Positions 1 to 10,346 are shown, counted from the stretch's first letter. The stretch is DNA of 64,000 nt from an uncultured Opitutia bacterium (GCA_945957395.1 CAMFKE010000001.1:62001-126000), one strand, 5' to 3'. Numbers and translations are program-made. The notes: generated from the letters alone by a model not told the origin.

Positions 1-1975
1 AGCGCGCGCGCTCCTCCTTGGAAAGCGACTTGATGTCGGCGATCTTGTTGTGCGCGTCGGCCTTGAGGTTGATGACTTCCGGAATCTGGTTGATCACGGA
101 GGGGTCGATCGAGTCGCCGTACTCCTTGAGCCACATTTCGCAGCGTTGCACGACCTTCTCGGCGTTGACCTTGGCTTCCTTGTCGTTGGCCGGCTTGACG
201 CCGAGGATGACGAGGGCGTAGCGGTAGGCGACATCGGCGCCGAAGCGGCCGGTGGCGCCGTAGGTGTTGCGGTATTCGTCGAAGCCGGCGATGGTTTCGC
301 GATACTTGCCCTCGTAGAAGTAGGTGAGGGCGCGCATGTAGGTCATGCTTTCGCGCTGGCTGCTGGAGGGCCAGGTGGAAAGGAACTTCTCGATGGCGGT
401 GCGGGCGTCGGCCCAGTCGACGTTGCGGAAGAGCGAGTCGGCGATGGCCGCGTCGATGTATTCGCGGTCCTCGTTCTTGAGGTCGGGCACGTTCGCGAGG
501 GCCCAGCGGAAGTTCTTCACGGCCAGATTGTACTCCTCCTGGTCGCGGAAGATGTCGCCGAGCATGACGGCCACATTGCCCTTAAGCTGGCTCTGCGTGA
601 ACTTGGAGAGGAACTTTTTGCATTCCTCCTGAGCTTCGGTGAAGCGGCGGATCTCGTTGAGGCAGACGATGTAGTAATAGTTGGCGACATCGCCCTTCTT
701 CTCCATGGCGCCGTCCGCGCCGGGGATTTCGAAATCAGGATCCTTGTCCATGATTTCCTTGAAGGCGATGCGGGCCTCCCAGGGGCGCTGCAACTCCACG
801 AGGCAAAGGCCGAGCCGGTAGGCCAGCACGGAGTCGTAGCTCTTGTTTTTCTGGAAGCTCTCGCGGTTGCGCTTGAGGGCCTCGAGGTCCTCCTCGGCCT
901 TGCGCAGGGGGTCTTCGCCCGCCTGGAGCCCGGTGGCGTTCGAGTTCGCGGCGTTGGCGGGGGCCGCGGGGCGGCTCTTGATCTGCTCGACGCGGGCCTG
1001 GGCCTGCTCGATGGCCTTGTCCATGAAGGCGCCGATGTACTTGCGACGGTGCACGCCCTGGTAGGCGGCGATGGCCGACTTGTAGAGCCCCTGGCGCTTC
1101 ACGACATCGGACGGGGCCGTGGAGCCCTGCAGCGCCTCGGCTTCGCCGAAATAGCGGTCGCCCAACTCGAGTTTGAGGAAGTTGGAGCGTACGAGGTCGG
1201 CGGGGTTGGTGAGCTTGGCCTCGAGCTCGGAGCGGAGCTGGTTGGCTTCGGCGGCCATGCCGAGCTTGGTGTAGAGTCCGACGAGCTTGTAGCCGGCTTC
1301 GCGCACCTCGGGGATGGTGAGGTTGTTCTGCGTGATGGGCTTGACCATCTCCATCGCGGCGCGCGTGGCGGCCTGCTGTTCGGCGGGCGTGCCCTTGGCG
1401 GCCTTCTGTTCGGTCAGGTCGGCCATGTACATGACCGCCTTCATGCGGTCGGAGAACTGGTCGGTGGCGACGCCGAGGCTGAACATGCGCAGGCCGCGGA
1501 TGGCCTCGTCATGCTTGCCCTGCTTGGCCAGGCACTCCGACAGGGAAAGCATGGCGGCGCCGCGGAAGTTGTTGCCGGGCAGCAGGATGTCGCCCGCCCC
1601 GTTGGGGAATTTCTGCAGGTCGAGGAAGTCCCTGAGGAAGGGTTCGGCCTCGGCCCACTTGCCGCGGTTCAACTGGCAGGCGGCGCGGCGCACGGTCAGT
1701 GCGGCCACCTGCTCGCTGAGCATCATCGGGGTGTACTTCTCGATGAGCGTGGCGTAGAGCTTGTCCGCATCTTCGTACCGGCGTTCGGCGAAAGCCGCTT
1801 CGGAATCCTCCAGCAGGGTCTGCTGGGTGACCGGGCGCGCCTGGGCGGCGGCCGGCTTGGCCGGCGCCTTCTTCTTGGCCTGGGCCTGCGCCTGCGGGGC
1901 GGTGAAGAGGGCGAGTGAAATCGTCGCCAGCAGGGCGAGGACGGTGGTGCGGGGGGGTAAGGTCTTGTTTACCAT
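1..1975 (-). CDS. Exported tetratricopeptide-repeat protein, C-terminus cut by window edge
   Basis: The frame reads leftward from an ATG at 1975 and is still open at base 1, so about 658 codons are visible and the stop lies outside the window. The N-terminus has a lysine, then a hydrophobic stretch (about residues 11-26) and an AQAQA cleavage-like site, followed by an Ala/Lys/Pro linker, as in a Sec signal peptide. The rest is helical and repeats TPR-like pairs such as AxxxFxxxxYxxAxxxYxxxxxxY (about residues 60-80) and YNLAVKNFRWAL (about 480). Proteins of this build scaffold envelope complexes in the periplasm. The partner is not visible here, so no specific role is assigned. The next gene upstream, a solute-binding lipoprotein, ends 98 bases away on the same strand. 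Confidence 0.8.
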   Translation of the reverse strand, partial: MVNKTLPPRTTVLALLATISLALFTAPQAQAQAKKKAPAKPAAAQARPVTQQTLLEDSEAAFAERRYEDADKLYATLIEKYTPMMLSEQVAALTVRRAACQLNRGKWAEAEPFLRDFLDLQKFPNGAGDILLPGNNFRGAAMLSLSECLAKQGKHDEAIRGLRMFSLGVATDQFSDRMKAVMYMADLTEQKAAKGTPAEQQAATRAAMEMVKPITQNNLTIPEVREAGYKLVGLYTKLGMAAEANQLRSELEAKLTNPADLVRSNFLKLELGDRYFGEAEALQGSTAPSDVVKRQGLYKSAIAAYQGVHRRKYIGAFMDKAIEQAQARVEQIKSRPAAPANAANSNATGLQAGEDPLRKAEEDLEALKRNRESFQKNKSYDSVLAYRLGLCLVELQRPWEARIAFKEIMDKDPDFEIPGADGAMEKKGDVANYYYIVCLNEIRRFTEAQEECKKFLSKFTQSQLKGNVAVMLGDIFRDQEEYNLAVKNFRWALANVPDLKNEDREYIDAAIADSLFRNVDWADARTAIEKFLSTWPSSSQRESMTYMRALTYFYEGKYRETIAGFDEYRNTYGATGRFGADVAYRYALVILGVKPANDKEAKVNAEKVVQRCEMWLKEYGDSIDPSVINQIPEVINLKADAHNKIADIKSLSKEERAR

Positions 1976-2073
1976 CGGTTGTGCCGTGGTGTGGGGTGGG
2001 GTAAAGCGAAGGAGAAACGCGTTTGAAGCGATATTGCCAAGGAAAAAGACCCGTCGGAAGGGCTGCGGTTCCC

Positions 2074-3234
2074 TTACTTTCGAGCCGCGGATTCCGGCGC
2101 CGCGCCCGCGGCGTTCTGAACCGGGGCGAGGGTGAGGTCCAGCCTGGCCTCGCCGTTGGCGTCGAAGCGGTAGGTGCCGGCCGCGCCGGAGAAGGTCTTG
2201 TCGGCGATGATGCGATCGCGGATGTCTCCGGCGTCGAGGGTCTCCAGGGTCTTGGCGGCCGAGAATACCAGCATCACCTGGTCGTAACCGAGGGCGGAGA
2301 AGAGGTCGGGCTCGTCGCGGTTGAGTTCGCGGTATTCGCCGCGGAATCGCGCCGACATCGGGGAGTCCCCTCCGGTGCAGAAGGCCGGGGCGGTGAAGCG
2401 CACGCCGCGCAGCACGGGGCGGTCCAGCGAGGTGACCGTCTTGCCGCCGAAGGCGTGGTTGCCGATGATGGCTCCCTTGTGTCCCGCCTTGCGCAGCGCG
2501 CGCAGGGCCGGGGGGATTTCGGGGCCGTGGCCGAACACGCAGATCGCGTCATAGGCGGTCTTGCGCGCGGCATCCTCGATGGCCTCCAGGGAGAGCGCGT
2601 CGCGGCGCAGCGGCAGGCGGTCGACGCGCGTGGTGGCGGTGTTCTTCACGGCGGTGCGCGTGAGGTCGGCGGCGGCTTCGCCGTAGCGGTCCTCGACGGC
2701 GATGACGAGCACGGTGTTCCAGCCCTCCTTGAGGGCGGTCTCGGCGATGAGGGCGGCTTCGTCGCGCGCGCTCACGAACGGGCGCACGCTCAGCGGGGCT
2801 TCGGTGTCCGGCGCGGGTCCGGCGTCGAGCCGGGCGGTGAGCGCGTCGCGCCTGGCGTATTCGCCGATGGACTTGTCCACCACGCGCGGGAGCGCCACGG
2901 CCAGGAACGGCATTTCAAAATCGCGCGTCAGGCGGCGCGTGGCGTCGAGTCCCTTTTCGGGTTCGCCGGCGCTGTCGTAGACGACGACCTTGACCGACTT
3001 GCCCTCGACGCCGCCGGTGGAGTTGAGGGTGTTTTCGGCGACGAGCATGCCGCGGTGGTATTCTGCGCCGACGCGATGGTATTCGTTGCCCGAGCGCTGG
3101 TCGGCGCCGCAGGGGATGACTGCGCCGAAGCCGACCTTGCCCTTCATGTTGATGCCGTCGTGGATGTCGCTGCCGCATCCGGTGAAAAGGCTGATGGCGA
3201 CAAGGGGGAGGGCGGTGAGTATCGCGTTGCGCAT
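2074..3234 (-). CDS. Lipoprotein, type 1 periplasmic-binding (LivJ-like) protein
   Basis: 386 residues. The N-terminus MRNAILTALPLVAISLFTGC ends in a lipobox (LFTG-C), so it is probably a lipid-anchored envelope protein. The body has the two-lobed type 1 periplasmic-binding fold used by branched-chain amino acid receptors: GFGAVIPCGAD near the start, AENTLNSTGGV with VKVVVYDSAGEPEKG after it, and DAICVFGHGPEIPPALRALR in the second lobe. It probably binds a small amide or amino acid-like ligand, but the ligand cannot be read from the sequence. No ABC permease or ATPase gene adjoins it, so it may serve a distant transporter or act as a sensor. The Ala-rich tail (AAGAAPESAARK) is unusual but short. 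Confidence 0.75.
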   Translation of the reverse strand: MRNAILTALPLVAISLFTGCGSDIHDGINMKGKVGFGAVIPCGADQRSGNEYHRVGAEYHRGMLVAENTLNSTGGVEGKSVKVVVYDSAGEPEKGLDATRRLTRDFEMPFLAVALPRVVDKSIGEYARRDALTARLDAGPAPDTEAPLSVRPFVSARDEAALIAETALKEGWNTVLVIAVEDRYGEAAADLTRTAVKNTATTRVDRLPLRRDALSLEAIEDAARKTAYDAICVFGHGPEIPPALRALRKAGHKGAIIGNHAFGGKTVTSLDRPVLRGVRFTAPAFCTGGDSPMSARFRGEYRELNRDEPDLFSALGYDQVMLVFSAAKTLETLDAGDIRDRIIADKTFSGAAGTYRFDANGEARLDLTLAPVQNAAGAAPESAARK

Positions 3235-3305
3235 GGGCGCATGGGGATATGCGAGAGCCCCGTACCGTCGAGCGGAAACTCCCTCCGTCGGCGCGGACCC
3301 GGGGC

Positions 3306-3338
3306 AAAAAGAAACGCCGCCCGTTGGAGGGCGGCGTT
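3306..3338 (-). terminator. Rho-independent terminator after rplS
   Basis: A 10-bp perfect stem (3313-3322 with 3329-3338) and a 6-base loop is followed on the minus strand by TTTTT (3310-3306). It lies 33 bases past the rplS stop. Confidence 0.85.
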
Positions 3339-3370
3339 CTTCGGAGGGAGTCGCTTGGCGCGAGACCGGT

Positions 3371-3733
3371 TTAGCGGTCGAGCAGGCGCTTTTCCTTCAC
3401 CTTCACGGCTTCCTTGCCGATGCGGTCGCGGAGGTAGTAGAGGCGGGCCTTCATGGTGATGGACTCGCGATCCACTTCGATGGAGTCGATGTTGGGCGAG
3501 TTCACGGGGAACACGCGCTCGACGCCTTCGCCGTAGGAGATGCGGCGCACGGTGAAGGTCTCGGCGATGCCGGAACCCTGGCGGGCGATGACGATGCCGG
3601 CGAAGGTCTGGATGCGGAACTTGTCGCCTTCCTTCACCTTGGTGTTCACCTTCACGCCGTCGCCGACCTTGAAGTTGGCGCGGTCGGCCTTGATCTGGTG
3701 GGCCGTGAGGGATGCGAGGAGCTGCTGGCTCAT
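3371..3733 (-). CDS. rplS: 50S ribosomal protein L19
   Basis: 120 residues, the usual L19 length. L19 sits at the 30S-50S interface of the ribosome. Family sequences seen are [49 protein letters not shown] and the C-terminal [11 protein letters not shown] with a basic tail. The ATG at 3733 ([15 protein letters not shown]) is chosen over in-frame codons up to 3841, because L19 homologues begin here. An A/G-rich AAGAAAAAG precedes it. The gene is 208 bases downstream of trmD in the common rpsP-trmD-rplS order, and a strong terminator closes the unit. Confidence 0.97.
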   Translation of the reverse strand: MSQQLLASLTAHQIKADRANFKVGDGVKVNTKVKEGDKFRIQTFAGIVIARQGSGIAETFTVRRISYGEGVERVFPVNSPNIDSIEVDRESITMKARLYYLRDRIGKEAVKVKEKRLLDR

Positions 3734-3941
3734 GGGGACTTTTTCTTGGTTGGGTTTGAAATTTGGAAACGCCGTAACGGTCTCGCCCCAAGGCTTTCGC
3801 TTATGGAACGATTGGTTCTTTCGACTGGAGCGCGGAGGCAACGGATGCCCGCCGCATCGTCAAGGCTCTTTCCTGAAAAAATGGTAAGCGCGGCGAACGC
3901 CACCCGGGCGGGCGATGGGCGCCGGGCTGCTTTCGCTCGCC

Positions 3942-4766
3942 TCAAGCCTCCGCCCCTTCGCTTTTCTCGCGCTTCGCCTTCCTTTTCGTCTTCGGCTTTT
4001 TCGCCTCAGGCGGCGTTTCGGCGAATCCGGGCGGGAGCAGGTCGGGGCGCCGCGTCATGGTTTTTCGGATGCGCTGTTCCTTGCGCCAGGCCCCGATGGC
4101 CTTGTGGTTTCCGCCCAGCAGCACCTCCGGCACCTTCAGGCCGCGGAAGTCGGCCGGGCGCGTGTACTGCGGGTGGCCGAGCAGCCCGTCGGCCTCGTCG
4201 AAGCTTTCGCCCACGAGTGATTGGTCGTCGCCGAGCACACCGGGGATTTGGCGGGCCAGGCAGTCGATGACCACGGCCGCCGCGAGAGTGCCGTTGGTCA
4301 GCACATAGTCGCCGATGGACACCTCGTCGGTCACGAGTGCGTCGCGCACCCGCTGGTCCACGCCCTCGTAGTGTCCGCTGACAAAGATGAGGTGCGGCGC
4401 GCGAGAGAGCTCCCGGGCGAGCGTGTTGGAAAGCGGGCGGCCGTCGGGGCAAAGGTACACCACGCGGGCCCCGGGCGTGCGGATTTCCTCGATGGCGTCG
4501 AACAGCGGCTGCGGCGCCAGCAGCATGCCGGCGCCTCCGCCGAAGGGCGTGTCGTCCACCCGGCGGTGCTTGTTTTTCGCCCAGTCGCGCAGGTTGTGCG
4601 TGCGGATGTCGAGGATGCCCGACTGCACGGCGCGTCCTAGGATGCTCTCCTTGAGAAAGCCTTCCGCCATGGCGGGGAACAGCGTGAGCAGGTCGATGCG
4701 CAGCGGACCGCTCCGGGCGTTCGATGGCTCGGGTGCGGCGGGGGCGTCTTGGTGGTCGTGTTTCAC
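3942..4766 (-). CDS. trmD: tRNA (guanine37-N1)-methyltransferase
   Basis: Makes m1G37 in tRNAs reading CNN codons and prevents +1 frameshifting. It is an S-adenosylmethionine-dependent enzyme with a trefoil-knot SPOUT fold. Visible motifs are LRIDLLTLFPAM at the N-terminus, DDTPFGGGAGM, VYLCPDGRPLS, VSGHYEGVDQRV, EVSIGDYVLTNGTLAA (knot and SAM site), and PEVLLGGNHKAI with WRKEQRIRKT near the end. The GTG at 4766 is preferred because AGGGA lies 5 bases upstream. A TTG at 4811 would add 15 residues without family support. The Lys/Glu-rich tail after RPDLLP (about 25 residues) is longer than in E. coli. rimM, usually between rpsP and trmD, is absent. Confidence 0.95.
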   Translation of the reverse strand: MKHDHQDAPAAPEPSNARSGPLRIDLLTLFPAMAEGFLKESILGRAVQSGILDIRTHNLRDWAKNKHRRVDDTPFGGGAGMLLAPQPLFDAIEEIRTPGARVVYLCPDGRPLSNTLARELSRAPHLIFVSGHYEGVDQRVRDALVTDEVSIGDYVLTNGTLAAAVVIDCLARQIPGVLGDDQSLVGESFDEADGLLGHPQYTRPADFRGLKVPEVLLGGNHKAIGAWRKEQRIRKTMTRRPDLLPPGFAETPPEAKKPKTKRKAKREKSEGAEA

Positions 4767-4862
4767 GCGAGTCCCTGTGGTAACGGCCGGAGGGAAACAC
4801 AAAAGACTCAAAAGCGGCGGCCTCCGACTTTCGTCGTCCCGGGCTGCGAAATCTGGGCAATG

Positions 4863-4898
4863 AAAAGACGCCGCCCGGTTTCCCGGGGCGGCGTCTTT
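4863..4898 (-). terminator. Strong hairpin between rpsP and trmD
   Basis: A 13-bp perfect stem (4864-4876 with 4886-4898) lies 26 bases after the rpsP stop. On the minus strand it ends in a U run that overlaps the stem base. It should stop or attenuate transcription between rpsP and trmD. Confidence 0.75.
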
Positions 4899-4923
4899 CG
4901 GAGGTGGTCGCTGAGACCGCGCC

Positions 4924-5190
4924 TTAGGCGGCGGGCGTGGCGGCGACGGCCTTCTTGGCCTTCTTGATGAGGGTCTTCACGGTGTCGGAGGGCTGGGCGC
5001 CGACGGAGAGCCAGTAGGCCACGCGCTCGACATTGAGCTGCAGCTCGGGAGCCTTGCCGGAAGCCTTCGGGTTGAAGGTGCCGAGGATTTCCACGCAGGC
5101 ACCGTCGCGACGGTTGGAGGATTCGACGGCGACGACGCGGTAGACGGGGTTGTGGGTGGAACCGTGGCGCTGGAGGCGGAGGCGGAGCAT
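4924..5190 (-). CDS. rpsP: 30S ribosomal protein S16
   Basis: 88 residues, a normal length for S16, which stabilises 16S rRNA folding in the 30S body. Family signatures are MLRLRLQRHGSTHNPVYRVV at the start, SNRRDGACVEILGTFNP, and LNVERVAYWLSVGAQPSDTV before a short Lys/Ala tail. The ATG at 5190 fits the family start. It is first in the rpsP-trmD-rplS series, and its promoter should lie in 5191-5467, where I could not single out clear -35/-10 boxes. Confidence 0.97.
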   Translation of the reverse strand: MLRLRLQRHGSTHNPVYRVVAVESSNRRDGACVEILGTFNPKASGKAPELQLNVERVAYWLSVGAQPSDTVKTLIKKAKKAVAATPAA

Positions 5191-5467
5191 GTGTGTGCTG
5201 TTTTGGTGTTAAAGTGAGGTGGCGGAAAACGGACTTTCCCGTCCCCCTGTCAATGCGTTTTTTCGCCCTTATTGTCCTCCATGCCGCTTTGTTGTCGTTG
5301 TCGTTGGCGATGCCCAACGACGACGCATTTTATGCGGGTTGCGCGGCGATGGACGGTGTTTGGGGCTGCCCCTTGCGGCTTCCTTGGCCGCCGTTGAAGT
5401 CAGTTTTTAAGAGGCTTCTTCGCGCTTTTTGGCGGCGCCGCAAAGATTGCTCAAGGACGGCGCGTTT

Positions 5468-6112
5468 TTATCGTGCGAATATCGCGTACAGCGCCAGGCC
5501 CGCCGTGAGTATGGCGCCCACCGCAAGGAGGACGTTGATGACCCATTGGGCGGTCGTGGTTTCGTTATGGATTCGAGCCGTGATATCCGGCGTCGTCTCC
5601 ACCGCACCCAGGTAAGTTGGTGACAGCACGACCGCGCTTTTCGGGTTTAGGAGCCAAAAGGCCGGCGCGATGCAGAAGAGCGGGATGAATGGCAGCGGCC
5701 CGAACAGGAACACGCCCGTGTAGGCGATCAGCGCGACTGCAATCGGGCGCGTCCATCGTTCGCCCCGGCCCGGGTTCAGTTCGTCCTGCGTGCGATTGAT
5801 CAACCAGTGGATGCCGACACCCGTCGCGGCGGTCGCCGCGCAGGTCCACTTCGTTGAGGGGCCGAATGCGGCGAGCACCTTCGGCATCATGGTGTAGCTT
5901 TGTGGCAGGTCTTCGGGTGACCAATGTCGTTTGATGGCCTCCAGCAGCAGGAAAATCGAGCCGAGCGCTGTGAAGAGTTTGGACACGCTCAGTACGGTGC
6001 GCACCCCGCGCAGCCCTTTCTCCGTGCGGATGCATCGGGCTCTTAGGGCTGCGGCCGCTTCGTATTCTGTTTCCGCCTTCGATATGCCGGTGGCTTCGAG
6101 GATTTGCGACAT
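5468..6112 (-). CDS. Multi-pass membrane protein of unknown function
   Basis: 214 residues from the ATG at 6112; a TTG at 6148 would add 12 residues. I do not recognise a family. The first 50 residues are polar and Ala/Arg-rich ([20 protein letters not shown]), then hydrophobic segments follow at about 55-75 ([15 protein letters not shown]), 95-112, 135-165 ([19 protein letters not shown], then [13 protein letters not shown]) and 192-212 near the C-terminus. That makes four or five helices in the inner membrane. It lies divergently from metH with 133 bases between the starts. Codon use resembles the neighbours, apart from a somewhat lower GC content. Confidence 0.6.
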   Translation of the reverse strand: MSQILEATGISKAETEYEAAAALRARCIRTEKGLRGVRTVLSVSKLFTALGSIFLLLEAIKRHWSPEDLPQSYTMMPKVLAAFGPSTKWTCAATAATGVGIHWLINRTQDELNPGRGERWTRPIAVALIAYTGVFLFGPLPFIPLFCIAPAFWLLNPKSAVVLSPTYLGAVETTPDITARIHNETTTAQWVINVLLAVGAILTAGLALYAIFAR

Positions 6113-6245
6113 CCGCGCCGTTGAATCCCCGAGCCCCCTCACCGGCAACGAGATTCAGACGACCCGGTTGCGCACAGGCGCGGACCGCTGTCGCGCTCAC
6201 ATTTCGCACTTCCCCATTCCCCGTTCTCACTTTCTCTCGCGCGCC

Positions 6246-9200
6246 ATGCTCCGCCCGTCGCATCACCTGCCTCTCTCCGAAAAAGGACTCCGCCTGGAAG
6301 CCCTCCTGCGCGAACGCATCGTCTACATCGACGGGGCGATGGGCACGATGATCCGCTTCTACAAGCTCGACGAGGCCGGCGTACGCGGCGAGCGCTTCAA
6401 GGACTGGTCGGTCGATGTGAAGAACAACTCCGAGGTGCTTTCCATGACGCGCCCGGACATCATCGCCGACATCCACCGCAAGTACCTGGAGGCCGGCGCC
6501 GACATCATCGAGACCAACACCTTCGGCGCCACCACCATCGCCCAGGCCGACTTCGGCATGGAGCACCTCGTGGACGAGATGAACCGCGAGGCCGTGCGCA
6601 TCGCTCTGGAGACGGCGCGCGCGCAGGAGGCCCGCGAGCCCGGCCGCGTGTGCTTCGTGGCCGGCGCCATCGGCCCCACGAACCGCACGCTGTCGATGTC
6701 GCGCGATGTGAACGACCCCGGTAAGCGCGAGGTCACCTTCGACCAAGTGAAGGACTCCTACCTGCAGCAGGTGCGCGTCCTGACCTCCGCCGGCTGCGAC
6801 CTTCTGCTCATCGAGACCATCTTCGACACGCTCAACGCCAAGGCCGCCATCTTCGCGTGCCTCGAGCACTTCGACGAGCTGGGGCATCGGCTGCCCATCA
6901 TGATTTCGGGCACCATCACCGACCAGTCCGGCCGCCTTCTTTCCGGCCAGACCACGGAGGCGTTTTGGAACAGCGTGAAGCACGCGCATCCGATTTCCAT
7001 CGGCATGAACTGCGCGCTGGGCGCCGACCTGATGCGCCCGTACATCGAGGAGCTTTCCCACAAGGCCGACTGCGCCGTGTCCGCCTACCCGAACGCCGGT
7101 CTGCCCGACCCGCTTTCGCCCACCGGCTTTCCCGAGGGGCCGGAGGACACCGCCATGCACCTGCGCGAGTTCGCGCGCGCCGGCATCGTCAACATCCTCG
7201 GCGGCTGCTGCGGCACCACGCCCGACCACATCGCCGCCATCCGCCGCGCCACCGTCGGCTACAAGCCGCGCGCCATCGCGTCCGTCGCGCCGGCACTGCG
7301 CCTGTCCGGCCTTGAGGCGTTCAACCTCGTCGAGGCCAAGGCGCCGTTCGTCATGGTCGGCGAGCGCACGAACGTCACCGGCTCGCCCAAGTTCAAGAAG
7401 CTCATCGTCGAGGGCAAGTTCACCGAGGCGCTGGCCATCGCCAAGCAGCAGGTGGAGAGCGGCGCCAATATCGTCGATGTGAACTTCGACGAGGGCCTGC
7501 TCGACTCCGAGGCGTGCATGACGCGCTTCCTCAACCTGCTCGCCGCCGAGCCCGACATCGCGCGCGTGCCGCTCATGATCGACTCCTCCAAGTGGAGCGT
7601 GCTCGAGGCCGGGCTCAAGTGCGTGCAGGGCAAGGCCGTCGTGAATTCCCTCTCGCTCAAGGAGGGCGAGGAGAAGTTCCTGCGCCAGGCCGAGCTGTGC
7701 CGCCGCTACGGCGCAGCCGTCATCGTCATGGCTTTCGACGAAAAGGGCCAGGCCGCCTCGCGCTCCGAGAAGGTGCGCATCGGCAGACGCGCCTACGACC
7801 TGCTCGTCGCCAACGGCTTCCCGCCCGAGGACATCATTTTCGACCTCAACATCCTCACCGTCGGAACCGGCATCGACGAGCACGCCGATTACGCGAAGGA
7901 CTTCATCGAGGCCGTTCGCGAGCTGAAGCGGCTCTGCCCGCACGCCCGATACTCCGGCGGCGTCTCGAACATCTCCTTCGCCTTCCGCGGCAACAACCCG
8001 GTGCGCGAGGCCATGCACGGCGCCTTCCTCTACCACGCCATCGAGGCCGGTCTGGATATGGGCATCGTCAACGCCGGCATGCTCGAAATCTACGACGAGA
8101 TCGACCCCGAGCTGCGCAAACTCGTCGAGGATGTGCTGCTCAACCGCGACCCCGGCGCCACCGAACGCCTCATCGAGGCCGCTCCCGGGTTCAACAAGAA
8201 GGAGGGCGTCGCCGAGGACACCAAGGCCGCCGCCTGGCGCGACGGCACCGTCGAGGAGCGCATCGCTCACGCCCTGGTGAAGGGCGTCACCGAGTACATT
8301 GACGCGGACACCGAGGAGGCCCGCCAAAAGTACGGCAAGCCGCTGCATGTCATCGAGGGGCCGCTCATGGCCGGCATGAAGATTGTCGGCGACCTCTTCG
8401 GCGACGGTAAGATGTTCCTGCCCCAGGTGGTGAAGTCCGCCCGCGTCATGAAGCAGGCGGTCGCCTACCTCACGCCGTACATGGAGAAGGGCGCCGGCTC
8501 CAAGCAGGGCACCTTCGTCATCGCGACCGTGAAGGGCGATGTGCACGACATCGGCAAGAACATCGTGGGCGTCGTGCTGGGCTGCAACAACTACGAGGTC
8601 ATCGACCTGGGCGTGATGGTCTCCTGCGAGGCCATCATCGACGCCGCCATCAAGCACAAGGCCGACTTCATCGGCATGTCCGGCCTCATCACGCCCTCGC
8701 TGGAGGAGATGATTCACAATGTCTCCGAACTGGAGCGGCGCGGGTTGCGCATCCCCGTCATCGTGGGCGGCGCGACCACCTCGAAGGCGCACACCGCCAT
8801 CAAGATCGCGCCGGCGTATTCCGGCCCGGTCATCCATGTGCTCGACGCCTCGCTCATCACCAATGTCTGCTCGGCCCTGCTCTCGCCCACCAGGCGCGAC
8901 GAGTATGTCGCGTCGGTGAAGGACGAATACACGCGCATCCGCGAACGCCATCTCGCCGGCGCCTCGCGCGCACCCCTCCTGCCCATCGCCGAGGCGCGCG
9001 CCAAGGCCGCCGCGCCCGACTTCGTGAAGCATCCGCCCGTCGCGCCCGCGCGCACCGGCGCGTTCACGGTGGACATCGACCCGGCCGCCGTGGTCGAGCT
9101 CTTCGACTGGTCGCCCTTCTTCCATTCCTGGGACCTGCGCGGCGTCTATCCCTCGATTCTCGAACACCCCAAGTACGGCGAGGAGGCGCGCAAGCTCTAC

Positions 9201-9947
9201 GCCGACGCCCAACGCGAGATTGCCGACATCCTCGCGAACAACCGCATCCGCCTGCGCGCGGTCGCCGGCATCTTCCCCGCCGCCCGCGAGGGCGACGATG
9301 TGCTGCTGTTCACGGACGAGTCGCGTTCCGCCGCGCTCGGCGCCTTCCGCTTCCTGCGCCAGCAGAAGGAGAAGGCGGGCGACGCCCCCTACCTGTGCCT
9401 CGCCGACTATGTCGCCCCGGCCTCCGTGGCTCCGGACTGGATCGGCGCGTTCGCCGTGACCGCCGGCCACGAGATCGAGGCGTACGCGCACTCGTTCAAG
9501 GACAAGGATGACTACCGCGCCATCCTCATCCAGGCCCTCGCCGACCGCTTCGCGGAAGGCGCCGCCGAGTGGCTGCACCGCGAGGTGCGCACGAAGCACT
9601 GGGGCTTCGCCAAGGGCGAGAACCTCACGGTGCGCCAGCTCATCGACGAGGAGTACGACGGCGTGCGTCCGGCGTCCGGCTACCCGGCCTGCCCCGACCA
9701 CACCGAGAAGGCCGAAATCTGGCGTCTGCTGGGCGTGAAGGAGCGCACCGGCATCGAGATCACCGAAAACTTCGCCATGACCCCCTCGGCCTCCGTTTCC
9801 GGCCTGTATTTCGCGCATCCGGAATCCAAGTACTTCCATGTGGGGCCCGTGGGCCGCGATCAGGTCGCCGACTACGCCGTGCGCAAGGGCTTCGACCAGC
9901 GCGCCGCGGAGCGCTGGCTCGCGCCCAACCTCGACTACGACGCCTGA
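6246..9947 (+). CDS. metH: Cobalamin-dependent methionine synthase
   Basis: Transfers a methyl group from 5-methyltetrahydrofolate to homocysteine through cob(I)alamin. 1233 residues, near the 1227 of E. coli MetH, with all four modules. The homocysteine domain has its zinc ligands Cys256 (NCALG) and Cys321-Cys322 (GGCCGTT). The folate domain opens with [12 protein letters not shown]. The cobalamin domain has the DxHxxG motif [12 protein letters not shown] with His767 as lower cobalt ligand. The C-terminal reactivation domain ends with [15 protein letters not shown] and binds AdoMet. The ATG at 6246 starts 20 residues before [13 protein letters not shown]. No clear Shine-Dalgarno site precedes it. 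A bidirectional terminator follows. I saw no riboswitch in its 5' region. Confidence 0.98.
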   Translation: MLRPSHHLPLSEKGLRLEALLRERIVYIDGAMGTMIRFYKLDEAGVRGERFKDWSVDVKNNSEVLSMTRPDIIADIHRKYLEAGADIIETNTFGATTIAQADFGMEHLVDEMNREAVRIALETARAQEAREPGRVCFVAGAIGPTNRTLSMSRDVNDPGKREVTFDQVKDSYLQQVRVLTSAGCDLLLIETIFDTLNAKAAIFACLEHFDELGHRLPIMISGTITDQSGRLLSGQTTEAFWNSVKHAHPISIGMNCALGADLMRPYIEELSHKADCAVSAYPNAGLPDPLSPTGFPEGPEDTAMHLREFARAGIVNILGGCCGTTPDHIAAIRRATVGYKPRAIASVAPALRLSGLEAFNLVEAKAPFVMVGERTNVTGSPKFKKLIVEGKFTEALAIAKQQVESGANIVDVNFDEGLLDSEACMTRFLNLLAAEPDIARVPLMIDSSKWSVLEAGLKCVQGKAVVNSLSLKEGEEKFLRQAELCRRYGAAVIVMAFDEKGQAASRSEKVRIGRRAYDLLVANGFPPEDIIFDLNILTVGTGIDEHADYAKDFIEAVRELKRLCPHARYSGGVSNISFAFRGNNPVREAMHGAFLYHAIEAGLDMGIVNAGMLEIYDEIDPELRKLVEDVLLNRDPGATERLIEAAPGFNKKEGVAEDTKAAAWRDGTVEERIAHALVKGVTEYIDADTEEARQKYGKPLHVIEGPLMAGMKIVGDLFGDGKMFLPQVVKSARVMKQAVAYLTPYMEKGAGSKQGTFVIATVKGDVHDIGKNIVGVVLGCNNYEVIDLGVMVSCEAIIDAAIKHKADFIGMSGLITPSLEEMIHNVSELERRGLRIPVIVGGATTSKAHTAIKIAPAYSGPVIHVLDASLITNVCSALLSPTRRDEYVASVKDEYTRIRERHLAGASRAPLLPIAEARAKAAAPDFVKHPPVAPARTGAFTVDIDPAAVVELFDWSPFFHSWDLRGVYPSILEHPKYGEEARKLYADAQREIADILANNRIRLRAVAGIFPAAREGDDVLLFTDESRSAALGAFRFLRQQKEKAGDAPYLCLADYVAPASVAPDWIGAFAVTAGHEIEAYAHSFKDKDDYRAILIQALADRFAEGAAEWLHREVRTKHWGFAKGENLTVRQLIDEEYDGVRPASGYPACPDHTEKAEIWRLLGVKERTGIEITENFAMTPSASVSGLYFAHPESKYFHVGPVGRDQVADYAVRKGFDQRAAERWLAPNLDYDA

Positions 9948-9981
9948 CGCCGTCGGGCGGCCGCCCGCCCGCGATTTCCTT

Positions 9982-10027
9982 AAAAGCAAGGCGCGGAGCC
10001 CTTTCGGGTTCCGCGCCTTGGTCTTTT
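9982..10027. terminator. Bidirectional terminator between metH and ferredoxin gene
   Basis: A 15-bp stem with one G-U pair (9987-10001 with 10006-10020) and a TTTC loop. It has T-rich tails on both strands (GTCTTTT on plus, CTTTTA on minus) and separates two convergent genes. Confidence 0.85.
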
Positions 10028-10052
10028 GGCGCCCTGCAGCGGGCGCCCCGGG

Positions 10053-10346
10053 TCAGCCCACGCGTTTCTTGAACGGATTGTCCTTGGGCCACTCGAACTT
10101 GTCGCCGTTGTCGTGGATGCAGTGTTTGGGGCACTGGCTCATCATCTTGTGCACCTCGCCCTTGTCGTGGGCCGTGGCGGGCTGGTGCCAGACATAGGCC
10201 TTGCCGGTGCCTCCATCGAGGTGGAACCACTTCTGAGCCTTGGTGTGGCACAGTCCGCAGTTGTTGCACGCGTCGGTCACATAAAAGTGTCCGGGGACAT
10301 TGCGCGCGACGCGGTGGTTGAAGGCCAGAATCTTGTCTTTGTTCAT
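10053..10346 (-). CDS. Small ferredoxin-like iron-sulfur protein
   Basis: 97 residues. One cluster motif is visible: CNNCGLC (CxxCxxC) at about residues 27-33, followed after some 45 residues by QCPKHC. Three cysteines plus a distal Cys-Pro are the pattern of single-cluster [4Fe-4S] or [3Fe-4S] ferredoxins. The loop between the halves is rich in His and Trp (KWFHLDGGTGKAYVWH), which is unusual for a bacterial ferredoxin. It is probably a cytoplasmic electron carrier. The partner is unknown. It stands alone, convergent with metH, with 200 bases between its start and the thiL stop. Confidence 0.7.
   Translation of the reverse strand: MNKDKILAFNHRVARNVPGHFYVTDACNNCGLCHTKAQKWFHLDGGTGKAYVWHQPATAHDKGEVHKMMSQCPKHCIHDNGDKFEWPKDNPFKKRVG

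Noticed and set aside
50-1918. Long plus-strand frame over the TPR gene
   Set aside because: Glycine/valine/alanine-rich shadow of the minus-strand TPR protein, which has a signal peptide and repeat pattern.
6113-6245. SAM, SAH or cobalamin riboswitch before metH
   Set aside because: The 133-base gap shows no recognisable consensus core for these classes. Covariance search would be decisive.
5565-9989. A very long open frame antisense to metH (over 1400 codons)
   Set aside because: Its codon content is the mirror of metH and it has no protein-like domain structure. High GC produces long antisense frames. MetH itself is certain.
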